From NCBI GenBank assembly GCA_028867035.1, contig JAGWHB010000005.1, positions 77,607 through 127,399 on the forward strand: DNA of 49,793 nt. The letters are read 5' to 3'. Below, piece after piece: positions 44,962 to 49,793 of the stretch. Source of the DNA: Nitrososphaerota archaeon. GTDB lineage: Archaea > Thermoproteota > Nitrososphaeria > Nitrososphaerales > Gagatemarchaeaceae. Both the position numbers and the translations under genes were made by a program. Positions within the stretch are counted from its first letter, which is position 1. Every line of letters starts with the position of its first letter. A model generated the notes under the pieces. It ran no database searches. It was not told where the DNA came from and saw only the letters and a list, made by a program, of their open reading frames with translations.

Positions 44962-45435
44962 GTGTTGCAAGGAACTCCTGCCAAAGCCGCCGGTGCCTTT
45001 AGGTTCATCGCTCTGATTTTCCTTGGTGGCCTTATGGGAGGGACGTTCGTTAATCTAATTGTTCCAATACCAATCTGGCCTAGCGGTTGGGGCCGTCTCT
45101 TCGGTGTTGTCCCACTGGTGGTTGGCATCTGGCTCTTCGCCTGGTCAAGGCAGGCGTTCGGGCGTCACAAGACGGCGCTCATGCCTTGGAGCCCGAGCAC
45201 CCAATTGGTTCAAGACGGCCCCTACAGGTTCACGAGGAATCCGATTTACTTTGCATTCGCCTTGATGTATCTGGGCGTTGCGTTCGTTTTCAACTCGGCA
45301 TACGTCTTGGGCATACTAGTAATCGTCCTAGTGCTCTTCGACCGCATACAAATACCACGCGAGGAACGCTACCTGCAGGAAAGATTCGGGGGAGAATTCA
45401 ACAGATACAAGAAGAGGGTCGGGCGCTGGGTTTGA
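44962..45435 (+). CDS. Isoprenylcysteine methyltransferase-like membrane protein
   Basis: A 157-residue integral membrane methyltransferase of the ICMT/PEMT type. Four hydrophobic segments are visible, and the C-terminal SAM-binding signature is clear: 'G-P-Y-R-F-T-R-N-P-I-Y-F-A-F-A-L', then 'P-R-E-E-R-Y-L-Q-E-R-F-G-G-E-F-N-R-Y-K-K-R-V-G-R-W'. These enzymes methylate a small lipid or carboxyl group; the substrate is unknown, as archaea do not prenylate CaaX proteins in the eukaryotic manner. The start is TTG 44962. Confidence 0.87.
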   Translation: MLQGTPAKAAGAFRFIALIFLGGLMGGTFVNLIVPIPIWPSGWGRLFGVVPLVVGIWLFAWSRQAFGRHKTALMPWSPSTQLVQDGPYRFTRNPIYFAFALMYLGVAFVFNSAYVLGILVIVLVLFDRIQIPREERYLQERFGGEFNRYKKRVGRWV

Positions 45436-45474
45436 ATAGCCTGCCAACGAAAACTGGTTAATGCATTAGCTGCT

Positions 45475-45516
45475 CCGGCCGGGACTCGGGCATGATTAAT
45501 CATGCCCAAGGCGCTC
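45475..45516. repeat. T-arm-like scrap containing a 20-bp perfect palindrome
   Basis: The stretch begins ccggccgggactc, like the other scraps in this region, then contains gggcatgattaatcatgccc (45488-45507), a perfect 20-bp palindrome. The palindrome could form a hairpin or bind a dimeric protein. It lies 40 nt after the methyltransferase stop, in a gap of about 180 nt before the next gene's end. Confidence 0.5.
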
Positions 45517-45619
45517 AAGGAATCTCTACCCGGAAGAATCTCGCGATTTCCGGAGAATGTTTGCCAGAGGCAACTGGGTTGATTAGACCAACCCGATGGC
45601 ACGTTCTTGGGTATCGTGT

Positions 45620-46186
45620 TCAGGGAAGACAGCAGCTCATGATTACATCAACGGTGATGCTGGACGGCCAGTGGCCCGAAGTGGAGGAGTAGCTCGGGTA
45701 GTCCTTGGAGACGGTGAAGTTGAAGGTGAACGGAGTAGGAGAACTCCCAGAGACCACACATCCTGCAGTGTTAAGCGGCGGAGCTATGGTGTGAGCGCAG
45801 CTTGGTATGGACGTGAAAGTCACGTACTGGCTGTCGGAGGAATAGACGAGCAACTGGACTTGGATCCCTCCAACATAGGTCCCGGGGGTTGCACCCATCT
45901 CGCTGATGCCGACGATAACCGTTCCATTGTCCCCGGCGCCGAAGTATACCGGGCAGACGGCGGCATCAGTCAACATTTCACAGTTCGTTGGGCTGTTTGT
46001 GCTAGTGAAGACCCTCCCGCTTTGGATCTTCGGGTATGGAATAGCACTGCAGACGAGTCCGTTGCACGATGAATTTCCAGAGGAGAGGCTCGCGTAGGCT
46101 GTGACTCCAACTGTGACCAAGAGTGTTAACACGGTAGCACCCAACAATGCCCGTTTCTTTCGTCCGCCCCCACGGAGCCCGACCAT
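45620..46186 (-). CDS. Exported cysteine-containing protein, unknown function
   Basis: A 188-residue protein with a basic start (GRKKR) and a hydrophobic segment (ALLGATVLTLLVTVGVTAYA) that serves as signal or anchor, followed by an exported domain rich in Ser, Thr and strands and with seven or more cysteines (C-N-G-L-V-C near the start, C-E-M and C-P-V, C-A-H, C-V-V, C-C at the end), so disulphides are likely. The arrangement resembles pilin-like or surface proteins, but no family is recognised. A second similar-sized anchored protein follows about 140 nt upstream of it. Confidence 0.6.
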   Translation of the reverse strand: MVGLRGGGRKKRALLGATVLTLLVTVGVTAYASLSSGNSSCNGLVCSAIPYPKIQSGRVFTSTNSPTNCEMLTDAAVCPVYFGAGDNGTVIVGISEMGATPGTYVGGIQVQLLVYSSDSQYVTFTSIPSCAHTIAPPLNTAGCVVSGSSPTPFTFNFTVSKDYPSYSSTSGHWPSSITVDVIMSCCLP

Positions 46187-46321
46187 ACCATACTCACGAA
46201 GAAGTTCTCCGCAGCTATATTAAATCCTAACAGCAAGAACGGGCAAGAACGTCCCTTCGCCGATACGCTCGTAGTGTCGAACGTCTGGCGGAAAGCCCCC
46301 CGGGTCGATCGTATCTGGCTG

Positions 46322-46798
46322 CTAAGACCAATCGCCATAGAAACTGAGGTTGAATTCCGTCCCGGCCGGGTAGAAATTCAGGTTCCCGTCGAGCCTAACG
46401 ATGAAGGTGCCAATGGCAGCTTGGCCAACTGACTCTAGGGTGAGTTCCGAGGTAGGAATGCTACACGTCGCTGCCACGACCGACTTCTCCGGGATGCCCT
46501 GAACCGCGGGGCCGCCAACCGTGCCCCAGACCAGGTTAGGGTAATTGGCCTTCCCATTGGTGCCGTTCAACGTCACCTGAATCCCACACATTACAAGTTG
46601 CAGAGATGCGGTGTTGTTGTTCTCGATGTTGAACATGCATACCCCCGTAGCCAGCGTGCAGGAGACGTTTCGCGCCCATAGGTTCCCAATTCGCGGCACT
46701 GGGCTTTGGCCTGGTCCGACACTCGGTTTGTCGAACGCCACAAATCCCACGACCAACACGAGCAGCACGGTCATGATTGCGTATGCGGCGGCGGACAT
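46322..46798 (-). CDS. Pilin-like membrane-anchored surface protein
   Basis: A 158-residue protein whose first 22 residues (MSAAAYAIMTVLLVLVVGFVAF) are hydrophobic, as in archaeal type IV pilins or a signal anchor. An exported beta-rich domain with three or four cysteines follows. The ATG (46798-46796) has a strong ribosome-binding site, aaggag, 5 nt upstream, which is notable because most genes here look leaderless. No basic class III signal peptide precedes the hydrophobic part, so pilin processing is uncertain. It is probably linked to the following exported protein on the same strand. Confidence 0.6.
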   Translation of the reverse strand: MSAAAYAIMTVLLVLVVGFVAFDKPSVGPGQSPVPRIGNLWARNVSCTLATGVCMFNIENNNTASLQLVMCGIQVTLNGTNGKANYPNLVWGTVGGPAVQGIPEKSVVAATCSIPTSELTLESVGQAAIGTFIVRLDGNLNFYPAGTEFNLSFYGDWS

Positions 46799-46871
46799 CT
46801 GTCTCCTTGAGGCAAGAAGGCGCCGTGAGTGATTTAATGCTAGTTACCAGAACGGACCTGTTGAAGTTGGG

Positions 46872-46920
46872 CTACCTTTCAGCTACCTGCGCCGGCTTAA
46901 GATAGATCCAGGAGTTGCTG
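46872..46920 (-). pseudogene. Short 3'-end remnant of a repeated gene
   Basis: On the minus strand the bases read N-S-W-I-Y-L-K-P-A-Q-V-A-E-R-stop (stop at 46874-46872), closely matching the ends at 43769 and 49166, where the sequence is N-S-W-V-Y-R-R-V-Y-L-K-P-A-Q-V-A-E-R. Only about 16 codons are left and there is no start, so it is a relic. It lies in the 277-nt gap between the pilin-like gene and the RHH pair. Confidence 0.55.
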
Positions 46921-47075
46921 CGGCCCAAAGAAACGCTTAAGATTCGAGACCAATCCTACCCTTCTCGGCGGAGAAGCTCGCCATCAACCGCTCGTCTCAA
47001 GCGAGCCAATAGCTTCTACAAGACGGCAACGAGCGGTGACCAAACACGAGAAAGAAGAAGGAATCGGCAGAGGCG

Positions 47076-47354
47076 GTGGAGTTTGAGGTCGACGGCGGAA
47101 CCTACAAGCGCTTCGAAGGGTTCGCCCGCACCCACTACGTCAGTCGGGATGAAGCCCTCCGGATTGTTCTAGTCAAAGGGATGGAGGCCTACTGGCCCCA
47201 GCGGTTCGCCTACATGGTGGCCGACTACGAAGCGCTGAAGGGGCGGTTTGAAGCGTACAGCCGGGATAACGTCATTCTGAGAAGGATCTACTCCCGAAAC
47301 AGCGAGCTCAAACAACTCTTGGACCGGGCCGAGAGTGCCGGGAAGGGCGAGTGA
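47076..47354 (+). CDS. Ribbon-helix-helix-like protein with coiled-coil tail (A)
   Basis: A 92-residue protein from GTG 47076. The first 40 residues fit a ribbon-helix-helix: strand 'V-E-F-E-V-D-G-G-T-Y', helix 'K-R-F-E-G-F-A-R-T-H-Y', turn and helix 'V-S-R-D-E-A-L-R-I-V-L-V-K-G-M-E-A-Y'. The rest is a charged helix with coiled-coil character (NSELKQLLDRAESAGKGE). Its stop directly abuts the ATG of the next gene, whose product has the same layout, so the two are probably paralogues. A TATA-like cgcttaagat lies about 140 nt upstream, so a long leader is implied, or another start. Confidence 0.6.
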   Translation: MEFEVDGGTYKRFEGFARTHYVSRDEALRIVLVKGMEAYWPQRFAYMVADYEALKGRFEAYSRDNVILRRIYSRNSELKQLLDRAESAGKGE

Positions 47355-47834
47355 ATGCTTCGGAACTTCGGCGGCAAACAAAGGGAACAGCGCATCAAGG
47401 AAGTCGACGTGGTAAGCATCCTGGGCGTGAATGACTCTGGGGACACCGTCAGGGTTGTCGCGAAGTTCAGGGGACAAACGTGGAACTTGGTCTCGGAGTT
47501 CGCACAGGAAAAGGGGTATGAGGTAAAGAAAGAGCTTCTCTCGATGCTCTTCTCCTATGGAGTGGCTGAGGTAGAGAGCGTTGAAGTCGAGAAACGCCGT
47601 TCCGAGATGTTCGTCCTCGGCAGAAAGTACGCCGCGATGAGATTTGAGACATACCAGCTCTTCTCCGACAACAAAGCGCTTACCATGGCGTTGCCCTCGC
47701 TGCTCGCGGAGAACAAGAGGCTCAGGGAGCGCGCGGAAGGGAAGGGACTCGTCGCGGCGAAGAAGGAGGAGTGGGACGACTGGAGCCGAGAAACGATTGA
47801 TAGTTTCTACAAGAAGTACGTCTTCGTTCGATGA
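47355..47834 (+). CDS. Ribbon-helix-helix-like protein with coiled-coil tail (B)
   Basis: A 159-residue protein starting at the base after the preceding stop. After about 30 residues of unassigned sequence it repeats the layout of protein A: a strand 'V-R-V-V-A-K-F-R-G-Q-T-W', helix 'N-L-V-S-E-F-A-Q-E-K-G-Y', helix 'V-K-K-E-L-L-S-M-L-F-S-Y-G-V', and a long charged helix 'L-L-A-E-N-K-R-L-R-E-R-A-E-G-K-G'. It ends with an aromatic-rich tail FYKKYVFVR. The pair may form a heterodimer binding DNA; the function is unknown. Confidence 0.6.
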   Translation: MLRNFGGKQREQRIKEVDVVSILGVNDSGDTVRVVAKFRGQTWNLVSEFAQEKGYEVKKELLSMLFSYGVAEVESVEVEKRRSEMFVLGRKYAAMRFETYQLFSDNKALTMALPSLLAENKRLRERAEGKGLVAAKKEEWDDWSRETIDSFYKKYVFVR

Positions 47835-47863
47835 GGAATAGGAATGACTTCGGTTCGGTTTGA

Positions 47864-49111
47864 GTGTGGAAGATGACTGGGGTGGATTCCTCACCGGCGA
47901 AGCCGGGTACAGACGGCGCTTCCGATGGCCTCCGGCTGAGGAGAGCCGCGACCAGGTTCGTCCTCATGGTCGGGATCATGAGCCTCTTCGCCGACTTCAC
48001 CTATGAGGGCTCGCGCTCCATACTCGGGCCGTACTTGGGCCTCTTCGGCCTCGGCGGGACTGCGGTTTCCATAATCTCGGGGGTCGGGGAGCTGGTGGGG
48101 TACGGGCTGCGCCCCCTTTCAGGGCGTCTCGCCGACACTTCGAAGAGGTTCTGGCCGATAACGATCTTCGGCTACGTGATCCAGATGGTCGCCGTCCCTC
48201 TCCTGGCCTTCGCGGGGAACTGGCCGATTGCCGCATGGCTCGTGATTCAGGAGAGGATGGGGAAAGCAATCCGCAATCCGCCCCGGGACGTCATGCTCTC
48301 CCATGCTGCGAAGGAGATGGGCTACGGCTGGGCGTTCGGCGTACACGAAGCGCTGGACCAGTCGGGTGCCCTGCTCGGCCCCCTGGCGATAGCTGCCGTC
48401 TTCGTCTCGGGTAGCGTCACCATCGGTGATTATCGGACGGCGTTCATGTATCTGGCGATACCAGCGGGCATCATGCTCTCACTTCTGGCGCTTGCCCGGC
48501 GCACTTACCCGCATCCGGAAACCCTTGAGGTCAGCCCGCCGGATCTGAATCCGGGAGGGCTCCCCCGCATCTACTGGGTGTACCTGTCTGGGGCGGTCCT
48601 GGTCGGTGCAGGCATGGGCAGCTGGCTCCTGCTGGCATATCACCTCAATGCAACCGGAATCGTGTCGGCCCCCCTTATTCCTGTGTTCTATGCCATAGCC
48701 ATGGGAGTGAGCGGAGGAGGCTCATTGTTGTTTGGTCGTGTCTTCGATAGGATAGGCATGACCGTCCTCGTCCCGTTGACCCTGGCCTCCGCGGCCGCCA
48801 TCCCGCTCGTCTGGTTCGGTGGGTTCGGATTCTCGCTCGTGGGGATCGCTCTGTGGGGACTTGGGACCGGTGTCCAAGAGTCCCTCATTCCGGCTGCTGT
48901 CGCGACCATGGTGCCGAGAGAACGGCGCACTTCCGCTTATGGAATCTTCACGGCGGGCTACGGCATATCCCTGTTCTTTGGGAGCGTAATCATAGGGCTG
49001 CTGTACGCCGTCAACCTCGCGTCGGTCGTCGCTTTCGGTGTGATCGTCGAGCTGGCCGCGATACCAGTGTTCCTCTGGGTCGCCCGAAGAAGGCCGGAAG
49101 GAAGGGTGTGA
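47864..49111 (+). CDS. Major facilitator superfamily transporter
   Basis: A 415-residue membrane transporter with about 12 hydrophobic segments. It has the MFS signature loops: 'G-R-L-A-D-T-S-K-R' between segments 2 and 3 and 'G-R-V-F-D-R-I-G' in the second half, the position of the G-x-x-x-D-R-x-G-R motif. The tail is basic (ARRRPEGRV). The N-terminal 30 residues are soluble. The substrate cannot be told. The start is GTG 47864 or the ATG at 47873. Confidence 0.88.
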   Translation: MWKMTGVDSSPAKPGTDGASDGLRLRRAATRFVLMVGIMSLFADFTYEGSRSILGPYLGLFGLGGTAVSIISGVGELVGYGLRPLSGRLADTSKRFWPITIFGYVIQMVAVPLLAFAGNWPIAAWLVIQERMGKAIRNPPRDVMLSHAAKEMGYGWAFGVHEALDQSGALLGPLAIAAVFVSGSVTIGDYRTAFMYLAIPAGIMLSLLALARRTYPHPETLEVSPPDLNPGGLPRIYWVYLSGAVLVGAGMGSWLLLAYHLNATGIVSAPLIPVFYAIAMGVSGGGSLLFGRVFDRIGMTVLVPLTLASAAAIPLVWFGGFGFSLVGIALWGLGTGVQESLIPAAVATMVPRERRTSAYGIFTAGYGISLFFGSVIIGLLYAVNLASVVAFGVIVELAAIPVFLWVARRRPEGRV

Positions 49112-49165
49112 TTCAGATTGCTGGTCGTCTGTTCAAGTCCCAGATAACAAGTCCGGGGCGTCCGG

Positions 49166-49312
49166 TTACCTCTCAGCGACTTGCGCCGGCTTCAGGTACA
49201 CCCTTCGATACACCCAGGAGTTCCCGAACCGCTCCCGCTTGATGTACTGCTTGTCGGCCAGGCGGGCCAGGTAGGTCGAGATGGTGCTCAGCTTCACCGG
49301 TTGGGCGTACTT
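49166..49312 (-). pseudogene. 3' fragment of a winged-helix-type gene
   Basis: The minus strand is open from about 49312 to the stop at 49168-49166 and reads Y-V-L-V-K-Y-A-Q-P-V-K-L-S-T-I-S-T-Y-L-A, then R-L-A-D-K-Q-Y-I-K-R-E-R-F-G-N-S, then W-V-Y-R-R-V-Y-L-K-P-A-Q-V-A-E-R. The helix-turn-helix-wing pattern suggests a small DNA-binding protein. No start codon is present before it runs into the antisense of a metW-like sequence. The same C-terminus recurs at 43769 and 46872. Confidence 0.55.
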
Positions 49313-49315
49313 CAC

Positions 49316-49726
49316 GAGGACATAGAGGTCGGCCTCTCCGCATTTCCCGACGAATCTTTCGACTATGTGGTGATGAATGGCAGCCTCCAGCAGGTGAAGA
49401 TGCCGGACTCGGTCTTCAGGGAAGCCTTGCGCGTGGGGAAGAACCTCCTAGTCGGTTTTCCAAACTTCCGCCACTACTCTTCGAGGTTTCAGATTCTCTC
49501 CGGGGGCAAAGTCCCGGTCACGCCCTCACTGCCCTTTCAGTGGTACGACACGCCGAACCTCCACTTCCTGAGCATCTCAGACTTCAGGGACTACTGCAAG
49601 ATGCGGGGCATCAGGATACAGGCCTTCGCCTCCGTGAGCAGAAGCAAGAAGGTGAGATTCCTCCCGAACCTATTCGCGGAGAACGGGCTCTTCCTCCTCT
49701 CGAAAATGAATCCGTCACCCCCCTGA
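49316..49726 (+). pseudogene. metW: metW-like methyltransferase, 5'-truncated
   Basis: The frame to the TGA at 49726 encodes the C-terminal 136 residues of a MetW-type protein: 'E-D-I-E-V-G-L-S-A-F-P-D-E-S-F-D-Y-V-V-M', then 'L-R-V-G-K-N-L-L-V-G-F-P-N-F', 'P-V-T-P-S-L-P-F-Q-W-Y-D-T-P-N-L-H-F'. The first half with the SAM-binding G-x-G-x-G is missing; the bases upstream of 49316 instead belong to a fragment of another gene on the opposite strand. MetW partners MetX in homoserine acylation. Beyond 49726 the last 67 nt hold nothing I can name. Confidence 0.7.
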
Positions 49727-49793
49727 GCGCTGAGACGACCCCTACGACCTGCGAACCCGTGGGCCTGTCCTCCAGCAGATCGGCGACACGACA

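Noticed and set aside
41371..49312. CRISPR array in the repeat-rich accessory region
   Set aside because: Repeats are irregularly spaced, degenerate and few, and no cas genes are present.
41371..49726. Provirus
   Set aside because: No capsid, portal, terminase, integrase or virus-type replication gene is visible; the content fits an accessory island shaped by recombination.

Overview
The window is a GC-rich stretch of an archaeal chromosome. Archaeal markers include an RPA-type single-strand DNA-binding protein, the small subunit of D-family DNA polymerase, an Orc1/Cdc6 initiator, a divergent B-family polymerase of PolB2 type, a UPF0147 protein, a Sjogren/scleroderma-autoantigen-type zinc protein, ThyX, and tRNAs interrupted by small bulge-helix-bulge introns. 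Many genes start with GTG or TTG about 25 nt downstream of a TATA-like box, as expected for leaderless archaeal transcripts. The combination suggests a TACK-group archaeon, perhaps a thaumarchaeal/bathyarchaeal-like lineage from soil or an acidic habitat (it encodes a secreted G1-type acid peptidase). This placement is an inference from gene content only.

Layout. 1-5.0 kb: the end of an ArgD/LysJ-like aminotransferase, RPA, two intron-bearing tRNAs (Met, Thr), small proteins, a TfoX-domain protein and a large secreted beta-propeller protein. 5-10 kb: an aldo/keto reductase, a PPOX/F420-type flavin-fold protein, then a tightly overlapping four-gene operon on the minus strand: RadA-like protein with a degenerate Walker A, two small paralogous helical proteins, and PolB2 with degraded catalytic motifs. 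10-14.3 kb: tRNA-Leu, a HAD phosphatase, small zinc, winged-helix and coiled-coil proteins, peroxiredoxin, and an IscA/HesB protein. 14.4-29.4 kb: an almost complete folate-dependent purine pathway (folC-like, purD, purH, purSQLFN, folD, 5-formyl-THF cyclo-ligase, purECM, purB); genes from purS to purC overlap or abut and look translationally coupled. 29.4-36.9 kb: tRNA-Ser with two introns, a dienelactone hydrolase and two tandem ThyX-family genes (the first pair of divergent genes sharing one palindromic TATA box), a phosphohexomutase, DP1, Orc1/Cdc6, a candidate replication origin with ORB-like repeats, and a tandem-HTH regulator. 37-41.2 kb: nitroreductase, SQR-like flavoprotein, eqolisin peptidase, and a polytopic membrane protein.

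41.3-49.8 kb is a plastic accessory region. It has several toxin-antitoxin-like pairs (HicAB, DUF4258/DUF2283, VapBC, PBECR-like/DUF2283), secreted pilin-like proteins, two tandem ribbon-helix-helix plus coiled-coil proteins and an MFS transporter. Between them lie repeated tRNA-T-arm-like scraps, three copies of one gene's 3' end, and a metW fragment fused to one of those copies, all pointing to repeated insertion and recombination.

The system most worth following is the PolB2/RadA-like/twin-small-protein operon. It resembles in logic the bacterial ImuA-ImuB-DnaE2 mutagenesis cassette. Also notable are the tandem ThyX pair, the multi-intron tRNAs, and the candidate origin.
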